NCBI GenBank assembly: GCA_902514805.1
Contig: CABXSF010000008.1
Coordinates: 1 to 35,594, forward strand
Direction of reading: 5' to 3'
Source: an uncultured Pelagibacteraceae bacterium
Lineage (GTDB): Bacteria > Pseudomonadota > Alphaproteobacteria > Pelagibacterales > Pelagibacteraceae
Length of the DNA stretch: 35,594 nt
This document shows, in pieces, positions 1 to 7,933 of the stretch. A program made the position numbers and the translations under genes. Numbering within the stretch: the stretch's first letter is position 1; the number at the start of each line of letters is the position of its first letter. The notes beneath the pieces were generated by a model. It saw only the letters and a list, made by a program, of their open reading frames with translations. It was not told where the DNA came from and ran no database searches.

Positions 1-2
1 AA

Positions 3-596
3 GAAGTTTTAATCAATAAAGAAAACTTAAAGCTTGATAAAATTAAAAAAAATTCAGTAATTGGTACTTCTTCATTAAGAAGAGAATTTCAGTTAAAACA
101 TTTAAGACCAGACTTAAACTTTAAATTAATTAGGGGAAATATTGATACCAGAATTAAAAAATTAGATGAAGATCAATATGACTCGATTATATTAGCAAAG
201 GCTGGTTTAATGTCTTTGTCATTGGAAAATAGAATATCAGAAGTATTTGAATGTAAGAAAATAGTTCCTCCAGCTGGTCAAGGAACAATCGTTATACAGT
301 CTAGAGAAAATGATGACAAATTAAATAGGATCCTTTCAAAAATTAACCATTTTGAAACTTCAATTGAAGCAAAAGTTGAAAGAAAAATTTTAGGTGTTTT
401 AGAGGGTGACTGTAACACTGCAGCAGGTATATATGCGAATGTTAAAAGTAACAATGTAACAATTACAGCTGAATTATTTTCTGATGATGGAAATAAAAAA
501 TTTACTTTCAAAGATGAATGCAAAATAGATGAAGCCCTCAAAATTGCTAAAAAAGCTGGAGATGATTTAAAAAAACAGTTTGAGATGAATAAATAA
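3..596 (+). CDS. hemC: Hydroxymethylbilane synthase (porphobilinogen deaminase), 5' truncated by window edge
   Basis: This is the C-terminal two thirds of HemC, open from the first base in frame 3. HemC polymerises four porphobilinogens into hydroxymethylbilane in the cytoplasm for haem synthesis. The visible motifs are GTSSLRREFQL, then IRGNIDTRIKKLD and YDSIILAKAGL, all typical of domains 1 and 2. The sequence EGDCNTAAG near codon 140 of the visible part carries the Cys that binds the dipyrromethane cofactor. The usual residue after that Cys is more variable, and NTAAG is a mild departure from the common motif. An internal ATG at position 210 is not the start, because homology continues upstream of it to the window edge. 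hemD follows directly, with ATG one base after the stop, so the two are probably co-translated. Confidence 0.95.
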   Translation, partial: EVLINKENLKLDKIKKNSVIGTSSLRREFQLKHLRPDLNFKLIRGNIDTRIKKLDEDQYDSIILAKAGLMSLSLENRISEVFECKKIVPPAGQGTIVIQSRENDDKLNRILSKINHFETSIEAKVERKILGVLEGDCNTAAGIYANVKSNNVTITAELFSDDGNKKFTFKDECKIDEALKIAKKAGDDLKKQFEMNK

Positions 597-1295
597 ATGC
601 ATATTTTATTAACCAGACCTTTAGAAGACTCAATAGATTTAATTAAGAGGATTAAAGATAAAGGTTTTACAGTATCTCATCTTCCTTTAATTAAAATAAA
701 TAAAATTGAATATCCTAAACTTAATAGTTCACAATATAAAATCATTGTTTTTACAAGCTCAAATGCAATTAGAAATTTAGATACTGAAGATTTTGATAAA
801 AAAAGTTTATGTTTTTGTGTAGGTGATGCAACAGAAAAAACTGCAAAACAAAAAGGTTTCTATAACACATTTTCGGCAGGTGGTAATGTAAAAAATTTGC
901 AAGAATTAATTTTGCAAAATTTAGAAAAAAAAACCGAGAAAATTTTGTATGTCAGCGGTGAATTAGTTTCATATGATTTGGATAAAGACCTAATTAAAGA
1001 AGGATTAAATGTTCAAAGATTAATTAATTATAGCGTTTCTCACATTAAGGATTTAAGTTCTGATTTTTTAAGCGAACTTAAAAAAAAGATTCCAGATATT
1101 GTTTATATTTATTCTCAAAATAGCGCAGTAAGTTTTTTAAATTTGATTAAAAAATACGAGCTGAACGATTATTGGATGAAAACTAATTTAATGTGCATAG
1201 GTGAAAAAAGTTCATCTGTACTAAATGAGCTAAAATGGAAGAAAATCTTCTTATTTAATCCTGGTGAAGAAGAATTTTTATTATATAAAATTTAG
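597..1295 (+). CDS. hemD: Uroporphyrinogen-III synthase
   Basis: This 232-residue protein starts immediately after the hemC stop, the usual hemC-hemD order. HemD cyclises hydroxymethylbilane and inverts ring D to give uroporphyrinogen III. The N-terminus MHILLTRPLEDS fits the opening strand of the family (xxLLTRPxxDS), and VFTSSNAIRNL matches the conserved T-S-x-N/A-V region. The two-domain alpha/beta layout is supported by YIYSQNSAVSFL and CIGEKSSSVL in the second half. The family is very divergent in sequence, so the call rests on the N-terminal motif, size and position next to hemC. It is slightly shorter than most homologues. Confidence 0.88.
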   Translation: MHILLTRPLEDSIDLIKRIKDKGFTVSHLPLIKINKIEYPKLNSSQYKIIVFTSSNAIRNLDTEDFDKKSLCFCVGDATEKTAKQKGFYNTFSAGGNVKNLQELILQNLEKKTEKILYVSGELVSYDLDKDLIKEGLNVQRLINYSVSHIKDLSSDFLSELKKKIPDIVYIYSQNSAVSFLNLIKKYELNDYWMKTNLMCIGEKSSSVLNELKWKKIFLFNPGEEEFLLYKI

Positions 1296-1297
1296 AT

Positions 1298-2383
1298 ATG
1301 GAAGTTTTTATAAATTTTAAGGATCTATTTCTTTCGGTTTGGGACCAGGGAATTCTTGGTATTGATATTGGTCAAATTCTTATTGGGTTAGGAATTTTTT
1401 TAATATTTTTAATTTTTAGAGGTCTTATCAGTAAATTAATTCTTAAAAAATTAGAAATGATATCTAAAAAAACAACCAATAAATTAGATGATACATTCGT
1501 GAAATCTTTGGTTGGTCCAGCGAGATTTTTGCCAATAGTGTTAGGTTTCTTTTTTGCAAGTTATTATATGACATTTAGCGATGAAACCAGTTCATTTGTT
1601 GATACTGTTAATAGAACATTAATTACAATATTATTATTCTGGATAATTCATCAGATTATAGAACCAATTTCTTATATTTTAAGTGGACTAGATAGAATTT
1701 TAACTCGTGAATTAATTGGCTGGATAATTAAATCTTTAAAAATACTTATTTTTATACTTGGCGCTGCCGCTGTACTAGAATTGTGGGGAATTAAGATTGG
1801 TCCAATTATAGCAGGACTAGGTTTGTTTGGTGTTGCAGTAGCATTAGGTGCACAAGATTTATTTAAAAACTTAATTTCAGGAATTTTAGTTCTTGTTGAA
1901 AAAAGATTTAAAATGGGTGACTGGATTTTAGTAGAAGGTACCATTGAGGGCATTGTTGAGAAAATTGGATTTAGATCGACCACAATAAGAAAGTTTGATA
2001 AATCCTTAGCAATAATTCCAAATTTTCAGTTTGCTGAAAATGCTGTGATAAACATTAGCCAAACTACAAACTGGCTAATAAGCTGGACAATTACACTTCA
2101 ATACGACACTACTATAGATCAATTAAAAAATATACGAGACCAAATTGAAAATTTTATCAAAGATAGCAAAGATTTCGACACAAAAGTTGGCTTAGCTGTA
2201 AGAGTAGATAAATTTTCGGATAGCTCGATAGATATGTATGTTAGATGCTTTACTCAAACAGATAGCTGGAATGAATGGCTTAAAGTTAAGGAAAGATTAG
2301 CAATAGGTATTAAGGAAATCGTAGAAAAAAATAAAGCATCCTTCGCGTTCCCTAGTCAATCAATTTACGTAGAAAAAAAATGA
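1298..2383 (+). CDS. Small-conductance mechanosensitive channel, MscS family
   Basis: This 361-residue membrane protein has several hydrophobic segments in the first 190 residues followed by a soluble C-terminal domain. The pore-lining region and beta-domain entry are recognisable: AGLGLFGVAVALGAQDLFKN, then a stretch ending KRFKMGDWI, as in MscS (Ala/Gly-rich TM3, then F-x-x-GDxI). MscS channels open under membrane tension and release solutes after hypo-osmotic shock. It starts 2 bp after hemD and its stop overlaps the yggT start (ATGA), so it lies within the hem operon, although a link to haem synthesis is not implied. The exact subfamily cannot be assigned here. Confidence 0.92.
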   Translation: MEVFINFKDLFLSVWDQGILGIDIGQILIGLGIFLIFLIFRGLISKLILKKLEMISKKTTNKLDDTFVKSLVGPARFLPIVLGFFFASYYMTFSDETSSFVDTVNRTLITILLFWIIHQIIEPISYILSGLDRILTRELIGWIIKSLKILIFILGAAAVLELWGIKIGPIIAGLGLFGVAVALGAQDLFKNLISGILVLVEKRFKMGDWILVEGTIEGIVEKIGFRSTTIRKFDKSLAIIPNFQFAENAVINISQTTNWLISWTITLQYDTTIDQLKNIRDQIENFIKDSKDFDTKVGLAVRVDKFSDSSIDMYVRCFTQTDSWNEWLKVKERLAIGIKEIVEKNKASFAFPSQSIYVEKK

Positions 2384-2667
2384 TAATAATTTACATAGTT
2401 GTTATGACAATACTCAAATATTACTCATATATAGTAATTGCAAACGTCATTTTAAGTTGGTTAGTTGCATTTAATATAATTAATACTGGAAATAGATTTG
2501 TTTATTCTGTTTTAGATTTCACTTATCGGATGACCGAACCTTTTCTTAATAGAATAAGAGCCCTTTTACCAAATTTTGGCGCATTTGATATCTCGCCTGT
2601 AATATTACTTATGTTGATATGGATTATGCAAATGTGTATGGAGTATTACATAAGACCGATTATATAA
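2380..2667 (+). CDS. YggT family integral membrane protein
   Basis: This 95-residue protein has two hydrophobic regions (about residues 1-35 and 65-90) around a short polar loop. The motif ILSWLVAFNI followed by TEPFLNRIRALLP fits the YggT family (xLSWxxxxxP...T-x-P-x-L-x-P-x-R-x-x-x-P). YggT proteins are small inner-membrane proteins implicated in osmotic tolerance or cell-division-related roles in different bacteria; the molecular role is not settled. The start codon overlaps the stop of the upstream MscS gene by 4 bp, which suggests translational coupling and makes a shared membrane or osmotic function plausible. Confidence 0.88.
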   Translation: MIIIYIVVMTILKYYSYIVIANVILSWLVAFNIINTGNRFVYSVLDFTYRMTEPFLNRIRALLPNFGAFDISPVILLMLIWIMQMCMEYYIRPII

Positions 2668-2673
2668 AATATC

Positions 2674-3519
2674 ATGAATTTGATTGATGGAAAAAAAATT
2701 GCTGCTGAACTAAGGAATGAACTTAAAGTTGAAGTTGATGGGATTAAGAAAAAATTTAACAAAGTTCCAGGATTAACAGTAATGTTAATCGGTGATTTGG
2801 CACCAAGTCAAATTTATGTAAGGAACAAAGAAAAATCCGCCAAGGAGATTGGCCTTAAATCAGAAATTATAAAGTATCCCAAGGATATACCGGAGATTTC
2901 AGTATTGAACAAAATTGATGAACTTAATAAAGATGAAGCAGTATCAGGCATACTTGTTCAACTTCCTCTTCCAGACCATATTGATAAGCAAAAAATAATC
3001 GAAAGAATTAATCCTGATAAAGATGTTGATGGTTTTCATCCTTACAATGTAGGAAATTTATCATCTGGATATGAAAGTTCAGTCCCTTGCACACCATTAG
3101 GATGTTACTTACTTATAAAAAAGATTGAACCAAATTTAAGCGGTAAAAAAGCAGTCGTGATTGGAAGATCTAATTTGAATGGTAAGCCAATGGCCCAGCT
3201 TCTTTTAAAAGAAAATTGCACAGTAACTATTACTCACTCAAAAACTAAAGATTTAAAAAACGAGTGTTCTAAAGGCGATATTGTAATTGCTGCTGTAGGA
3301 ATTCCAGAGCTAGTTAAAGCGGACTGGATCAAAAAAGACGCAATAGTAATTGATGTAGGAATTAATAAGACAGATAAAGGTATTGTAGGAGATGTTGCAT
3401 TTGAAGAGGTATCTAAAGTAGCTAAAGCATTGACCCCAGTACCAGGTGGTGTAGGCCCAATGACGATTGCTTGCTTGTTAAAAAATACAATTGAATGCTT
3501 TAAAAGAAGTTTAAAATAA
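2674..3519 (+). CDS. folD: Bifunctional methylenetetrahydrofolate dehydrogenase / methenyltetrahydrofolate cyclohydrolase
   Basis: FolD interconverts 5,10-methylene-, 5,10-methenyl- and 10-formyl-tetrahydrofolate in the cytoplasm. At 281 residues it has the normal family length. Catalytic motifs are intact: YVRNKEKSA with Tyr48 and Lys52, VQLPLPDHID, DVDGFHP around residue 117, the nucleotide-binding VVIGRSNLNGKP, and the C-terminal PVPGGVGPMTIACLLKNT. It starts 6 bp after yggT. Its last 9 bp overlap the 3' end of the convergent glycosyltransferase gene, leaving no room for an intrinsic terminator between them. SAR11 bacteria rely heavily on folate-linked one-carbon oxidation, so FolD may work there as well as in biosynthesis (inference). 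Confidence 0.96.
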   Translation: MNLIDGKKIAAELRNELKVEVDGIKKKFNKVPGLTVMLIGDLAPSQIYVRNKEKSAKEIGLKSEIIKYPKDIPEISVLNKIDELNKDEAVSGILVQLPLPDHIDKQKIIERINPDKDVDGFHPYNVGNLSSGYESSVPCTPLGCYLLIKKIEPNLSGKKAVVIGRSNLNGKPMAQLLLKENCTVTITHSKTKDLKNECSKGDIVIAAVGIPELVKADWIKKDAIVIDVGINKTDKGIVGDVAFEEVSKVAKALTPVPGGVGPMTIACLLKNTIECFKRSLK

Positions 3520-5178
3520 CTTCCTTAAAATAGAATTAAACTTTTCACCAACATCTTCAGTATTAAAAAGTTTTTCAATTGCTGCTTGTTGATAATATTT
3601 TTTTCTGTCTAAAATATTTTCGTCATTAGCTATTTCAATTGCTTTATTAACATAATCATCCTTATTTTTAACTATTGGTGGATTTTTTATTTCCATTTGA
3701 GCATATGCGGCACTTACAATTCTTGATTTAATATATTTAGTTGGAGATGTCACTGTTTGTGTCCCATAAAACATTGACTCGTGGAAAGAATTTCCAGATC
3801 CAAAATAAATCGGGTCAAGTAACACCGAAGAAGTTCCCAAATGATTAACATATTGATTGAAATCTAATTGATTTAAAAAAATAATTCTATCAGAATCAAA
3901 ATTTTTATTTTTCTTAAACCTTTCTAATAATTTTAAATAGTAAACTTTGTGAGTATCTTTTAATAAATATAAAATCCCTTTTTTATCTTTTTTTAAAATA
4001 TCAAATAAATAGTCATCAAAGTCTGGATGAAATTTAAATAAGGTCTGGGGACATGAATAAATATTATTTTTTGATATATCACTATCATCCAACTTATTTT
4101 TAATAATTGGTTTATCGTAAATCATTGGAAGTTTATCTATTATTAAAAATTTCTCAGAGTAAAATTTTTTAGCGTTTTCCAAAATTAAATTTTCAGAACA
4201 TAAGAAAAAATCAATAGATTCAGAACCAGTTGTTTCAGGGTGACCCCAAGACATAATTTGATATCTCGCCAATCTTATTAAAGATAAAAAATAAAATTCA
4301 ATTGACATCCCGATATCTGGATAAAAAAGTACATCAAATTTTTCTTTTTCTATAATTTTTATTTTATCTATTAATTTGAAAGGCAATATTTCGTTTTTGA
4401 ATCCTTTCTTATTTTCATTTAGAAATTCCTCAAAAATCTCACCTTTTTTAGTTTTGTTTGAATGATAAATTACAATATCAAAAAATTTTAAATCTAAACT
4501 GAAAATTAAATTCTTAAACAATTTTCCAATTGTATGATCAGTAAAAAATTCAGAAATAAAACCAATCTTAATTTTATTATTCAATTTCTTATTAATTGAA
4601 ACTTTGTGATTTAGAGGTTGATAAATTTTTTTTAGAGCTTTCACTATTTTTTTATTTATTTCTAAATTATCTTTGTCAGTGTAAGTAAGCTCAAATAATG
4701 GAGGTGAAATAATTTGATCGTTATCATAGTCTAACTTTATTTCTGAAATTAAAATTTCTTCTAAACCTTTTTCGATCCTTTCTCTATAATCGTCTATTTC
4801 TTTTTTATCTTTTGCTATAAGTGGAGAAAGTAATTTTTTTTGTAATTCCCATTTTTTGTTTATTAAATTTCTTTCCAATCCTTCATTAATTATTTCTTCC
4901 ATCTCCTTAATTTTATCTTGGTTTTTTAAAACACTCGCTAGAAATTGATAAGCAAATGCTTCATCAGGATTATTTTTTATAATTTTTTTAATGCATTCTT
5001 CCGCTTTTTTAAAAGCTCCAGAAAAAGCATAAGAGTGACTTAAGTTGCGGAGTATGGATAAATTATCAGGATAATCACTTAAAAGTTTCTCGAATAACTG
5101 AGTAGATTTTTCAAATTCTTTTTTTTGAAGATGATCATAGGCAATTTTAAAAAGCTCATCTGCTGAATATTTGTTCAC
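3511..5178 (-). CDS. TPR-containing O-GlcNAc-transferase/SPINDLY-type glycosyltransferase
   Basis: This 555-residue protein has N-terminal tetratricopeptide-like helices (about residues 4-110, e.g. AYDHLQKKEFEKSTQLFEKL) and a C-terminal GT41-like domain. The catalytic half shows IKIGFISEFFTDHTIGKL, WGHPETTGSESIDFFL, SCPQTLFKFHPDFD and GSGNSFHESMFYGTQTVTS, matching the conserved positions of bacterial OGT/SPINDLY proteins. Such enzymes usually transfer a sugar from a UDP-sugar to Ser/Thr (or Asn in related HMW1C proteins). The acceptor cannot be told from the sequence. Its 3' end overlaps folD on the opposite strand by 9 bp. A 52-bp gap separates it from the upstream SDR gene on the same strand, so the two may be co-transcribed. 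Confidence 0.85.
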   Translation of the reverse strand: MNKYSADELFKIAYDHLQKKEFEKSTQLFEKLLSDYPDNLSILRNLSHSYAFSGAFKKAEECIKKIIKNNPDEAFAYQFLASVLKNQDKIKEMEEIINEGLERNLINKKWELQKKLLSPLIAKDKKEIDDYRERIEKGLEEILISEIKLDYDNDQIISPPLFELTYTDKDNLEINKKIVKALKKIYQPLNHKVSINKKLNNKIKIGFISEFFTDHTIGKLFKNLIFSLDLKFFDIVIYHSNKTKKGEIFEEFLNENKKGFKNEILPFKLIDKIKIIEKEKFDVLFYPDIGMSIEFYFLSLIRLARYQIMSWGHPETTGSESIDFFLCSENLILENAKKFYSEKFLIIDKLPMIYDKPIIKNKLDDSDISKNNIYSCPQTLFKFHPDFDDYLFDILKKDKKGILYLLKDTHKVYYLKLLERFKKNKNFDSDRIIFLNQLDFNQYVNHLGTSSVLLDPIYFGSGNSFHESMFYGTQTVTSPTKYIKSRIVSAAYAQMEIKNPPIVKNKDDYVNKAIEIANDENILDRKKYYQQAAIEKLFNTEDVGEKFNSILRKLF

Positions 5179-5230
5179 AATACTTCAAGAATATATTATT
5201 TTATTGAAAATGGTATTTTAATAATTCAGA

Positions 5231-5947
5231 TCAAGTTAATTTTGATCTTCCGCCATCTACACCTATAATTTGACCGGTTATCCAAGAACTTTCATCGGTT
5301 AATAAAAACTTTGCCATCGCTGCAGCGTCTTTACCTTCACCAATTCTTTTCATAGGGTGTGCTTTCGCTATACCTTCAGCGATTAGTTTATTCTTTAGCA
5401 TCGGTTCAGCAATTTTTGATTTTGTTAGACTTGGTGCAATACAATTTACTCTTATGTTTGGAGCAAATTCAGCGGCCAAAGAGACAGTTAATCCTTCCAA
5501 CGCTCCTTTTACAGATGCGATAATGCTATGATTGGTAAATCCTCTTCTGACAGCAACTGTTGAAAAAATTACAACAGAGCCTTTATTCTTTTTTAAACTT
5601 TCCTGGAAATTTTTAATTGTTTCTACAATTGGGAAAAAATTTAAATCAAAACACTTTTGAAAGTCATCTTTTTTTACCATTCTTAGTGGTTTTAGATCTA
5701 TTGAACCTACACAATATGCAATTCCCTTTATTTCCTCATTTGCAAATTCATTTTTTAAACTTTCAATTTTTGCAGAGTCAAGAACATCTACAACGGTATA
5801 TTTGCAACCTGTTTCAGAAGAAACATTTTTTAAATTTTCTTCATCTCTTCCAATAAGTTGAACATCTTCATTATTTTCAGCCATCATTTTTGACAAATTT
5901 GAGCCGATAGAACCTGTCGCACCAAATATTAAATATTTTCCTGACAT
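5231..5947 (-). CDS. Short-chain dehydrogenase/reductase family protein lacking the catalytic Tyr
   Basis: This 238-residue Rossmann protein has the glycine-rich dinucleotide motif GATGSIGSNL (residues 9-18), IGRDEENL for coenzyme specificity, and the C-terminal RVNCIAPSLT and GQIIGVDGG typical of classical SDRs. The active-site Lys147 and upstream Ser129 are in place, but the position four residues before the Lys is Ile143 instead of Tyr (SIIASVK). I checked this codon on the reverse complement. The classical proton-donating Tyr is therefore missing, so ordinary dehydrogenase chemistry is doubtful. It is divergent from the photolyase gene with only 28 bp between start codons, which suggests joint regulation. 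The substrate is unknown. Confidence 0.85.
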   Translation of the reverse strand: MSGKYLIFGATGSIGSNLSKMMAENNEDVQLIGRDEENLKNVSSETGCKYTVVDVLDSAKIESLKNEFANEEIKGIAYCVGSIDLKPLRMVKKDDFQKCFDLNFFPIVETIKNFQESLKKNKGSVVIFSTVAVRRGFTNHSIIASVKGALEGLTVSLAAEFAPNIRVNCIAPSLTKSKIAEPMLKNKLIAEGIAKAHPMKRIGEGKDAAAMAKFLLTDESSWITGQIIGVDGGRSKLT

Positions 5948-5951
5948 ATCT

Positions 5952-5957
5952 TATAAT
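5952..5957 (+). promoter_or_regulatory. Candidate -10 box for the photolyase operon
   Basis: TATAAT lies 19 nt before the photolyase ATG at 5976, inside the 28-bp divergent spacer. Transcription would start near 5964, giving a leader of about 11 nt. The matching -35 position (5929-5934, TTAAAT) is weak and lies inside the SDR gene. In such AT-rich DNA a chance match is likely, so this is a tentative call. Confidence 0.3.
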
Positions 5958-5975
5958 AGTATTTATAAATAAATT

Positions 5976-7469
5976 ATGAAATTGTTTATTACACTTGGAA
6001 ATCAACTATTTCCATTAAAATACTTAAGCCGCTTCAAAAATGACCATTTTTTTTTTATGGCGGAAGATTATGGCCTATGCACTTATGAAAAACATCATAA
6101 GTTAAAAATATTACTTTTTTTATCTTCAATGCGATCATATGCAGACAATTTAAGGAAAAATAGTTTTAAATTAATTTATTCAAGGATTGATAGCGCTGAT
6201 TTTAAAAGTGACTATTTAACAAAAATACAAAAGGTTGTTAAAAAGAGCAAAATTAAAGAAATTTCTTTTTTTGAAATAGAAGATAAACCATTTGAGAAGA
6301 AAATTTTAGATTTTGTTAAAAAAAATAAAATAAAATTAAATATAATCAAAACCCCAATGTTTTTAAATTCTAGAGATGATTTTAAAAGATATTTAACTAA
6401 ATCAAAAAAACCTTTCATGGCAGTGTTTTATAAAGAGACAAGAAAAAAAATGAATATTTTAATGAATGGTGAAGATCCGGTTGGAGGAAAATGGAGTTTT
6501 GATGAAGATAATAGAAAAAAACTTCCTAAAGGAACTAAAATTCCGGCCTTCCCAAAAATAAATGAAACTTCTCACACAAAAAATTTAAAAGAAATTATAG
6601 AAAAAAATTTTTCAAAACATCCTGGTTCAACAAAAAATTTCTGGTTTGCAACTGAACTTAAAGATGTAATGAGATTATTAGATTTTTTTATTAAAGAAAA
6701 ATCAAATTTATTTGGGGATTACGAGGATGCTGTTGATCAAAGCAATAATATATTGTTTCATAGTGCACTTAGTCCTTATTTGAATTTAGGGATAATTACA
6801 CCTGAAATTATATTAGATAGAATTTTAACAAACCACAAAAAGAAAAAAATAAGAATTAATTCTTTGGAAGGTTACATTAGACAGGTAATTGGTTGGCGTG
6901 AGTTCATGAGAGGGATTTATCAAAATTTTGATAATAAATTAGAAACTGGGAATTTTTTTAAACATAACCGAAAAATGAAACCTTCTTGGTATGAAGGAAA
7001 CACAGGTTTACCCCCTTTAGATTATGCAATTAAAAACGCTAACGATCATGGATGGTCTCATCACATAGAAAGACTAATGATTTTATCAAACATAATGAAT
7101 CTTTGTGAGATTAAACCAATCTTTGTTTATAAGTGGTTTATGGAAATGTTTGTTGACTCATCTGATTGGGTAATGTCACCAAACGTTTACGGTATGGGAC
7201 TCTTCAGCGATGGGGGAATATTTGCAACCAAACCATATATTTGTGGTTCAAGCTATTTTTTAAAAATGATGGATTTTAAAAAGGGTGATTGGTGTAATAT
7301 TATGGACGGTCTTTATTGGAGATTTATCAATAAAAATAGGAAATTTTTTTTAAAAAATCCAAGACTATCGATGATGGTCAGAATTTATGATAAAATGAAT
7401 TCTCCTAGAAAAAAAATGATTCTGGCTGCAGCAGATAAATTTATTAAAGAAAATACAAATGCCAATTAA
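5976..7469 (+). CDS. Cryptochrome/photolyase family protein, bacterial (6-4) photolyase-like, most Fe-S ligands absent
   Basis: This 497-residue flavoprotein belongs to the family of bacterial (6-4) photolyases and CryB/PhrB proteins. The N-terminal lumazine/antenna domain begins MKLFITLGNQLFP and has the typical KHHKLKILLFLSSMRSYADN. The FAD domain has RQVIGWREFMRGIYQ, the conserved His pair in SHHIERLM (His362-His363) and LYWRFI near the end. Family members usually hold a 4Fe-4S cluster with four Cys. By aligning remembered family motifs, I find the first ligand position replaced in GLPPLDYA and the CxxC pair replaced by DFKKG; only Cys440 (DWC) seems retained. The expected role is light-driven repair of UV photoproducts, or light sensing. 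The next gene overlaps it by 11 bp. Confidence 0.9.
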   Translation: MKLFITLGNQLFPLKYLSRFKNDHFFFMAEDYGLCTYEKHHKLKILLFLSSMRSYADNLRKNSFKLIYSRIDSADFKSDYLTKIQKVVKKSKIKEISFFEIEDKPFEKKILDFVKKNKIKLNIIKTPMFLNSRDDFKRYLTKSKKPFMAVFYKETRKKMNILMNGEDPVGGKWSFDEDNRKKLPKGTKIPAFPKINETSHTKNLKEIIEKNFSKHPGSTKNFWFATELKDVMRLLDFFIKEKSNLFGDYEDAVDQSNNILFHSALSPYLNLGIITPEIILDRILTNHKKKKIRINSLEGYIRQVIGWREFMRGIYQNFDNKLETGNFFKHNRKMKPSWYEGNTGLPPLDYAIKNANDHGWSHHIERLMILSNIMNLCEIKPIFVYKWFMEMFVDSSDWVMSPNVYGMGLFSDGGIFATKPYICGSSYFLKMMDFKKGDWCNIMDGLYWRFINKNRKFFLKNPRLSMMVRIYDKMNSPRKKMILAAADKFIKENTNAN

Positions 7470-7830
7470 AGTTTTTTTCAATAACTCCTGTAACATTTGT
7501 AAAATGGAAATTGATCATTATAAAAAGAATTCTGATGAAAATTTAGAGTGGGTTGATATCACAAATAATCAGGAAGCAATTAATTTGACTTCAAAATCTA
7601 AAGCTGAGCTTCTACGAAGATTACATGTTATCGAAAACGGAGAAGTTATAGGCGGGGCGAAAGCATTTGTGATTATTTGGTCTAAAATTCCAAAATATAA
7701 ATTTTTAGCTAAAATATTTAGTTTCAAACCTTTTTTTATTATTTTTCATTATTTATATGAATTTGTTGCTTACTTTCTCTTTTTGAAAAACAAACATCAA
7801 CTAAATGAAGAAACAAAATCTACCAACTAA
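7459..7830 (+). CDS. DCC/DUF393 family thiol-disulfide oxidoreductase-like protein
   Basis: This 123-residue protein starts with a beta strand and a CxxC motif, [16 protein letters not shown] (Cys11, Cys14), as in the DCC family (DxxCxxC near the N-terminus). The usual acidic residue three positions before the first Cys is Asn8 here. [20 protein letters not shown] matches the conserved middle of the family, and the C-terminal half (about 75-112) is hydrophobic, so it may sit at the membrane. It overlaps the photolyase by 11 bp and the DUF2256 gene by 26 bp. DCC proteins are predicted redox proteins of unknown substrate; the context suggests a link with photolyase or light-stress function, which is inference. 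Confidence 0.85.
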   Translation: MPIKVFFNNSCNICKMEIDHYKKNSDENLEWVDITNNQEAINLTSKSKAELLRRLHVIENGEVIGGAKAFVIIWSKIPKYKFLAKIFSFKPFFIIFHYLYEFVAYFLFLKNKHQLNEETKSTN

Positions 7831-7933
7831 ATTATGCCCAGTTTGTGAAAGACCTTTCAAATGGAGAAAAAAATGGAGACTAAATTGGGAAAAAGTAAAA
7901 TACTGCTCCAAAAAATGCTCATCAAAAAGGTAA
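7805..7933 (+). CDS. DUF2256 zinc-ribbon-like small protein
   Basis: This 42-residue protein lies in a frame different from both neighbours. It has Cys11-x-x-Cys14 ([11 protein letters not shown]) and Cys34-x3-Cys38 (YCSKKC), separated by the basic, Trp-rich [12 protein letters not shown]. This is the full pattern of the DUF2256 family as I know it (CPVCxRPFxWRKKW...VxYCSxxC), and the four Cys probably bind zinc. It overlaps the upstream DCC gene by 26 bp and its end overlaps the downstream FG-GAP gene by 19 bp. DUF2256 genes are often found near photolyase/cryptochrome genes in other bacteria (from memory), so a role with the photolyase, perhaps nucleic acid binding, is a reasonable but untested inference. 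Confidence 0.9.
   Translation: MKKQNLPTKLCPVCERPFKWRKKWRLNWEKVKYCSKKCSSKR

Noticed and set aside
7861..7914. Longer N-terminus of the FG-GAP protein from the ATG at 7861
   Set aside because: It would bury the signal peptide behind 18 polar residues; that stretch is DUF2256 coding sequence read in another frame.
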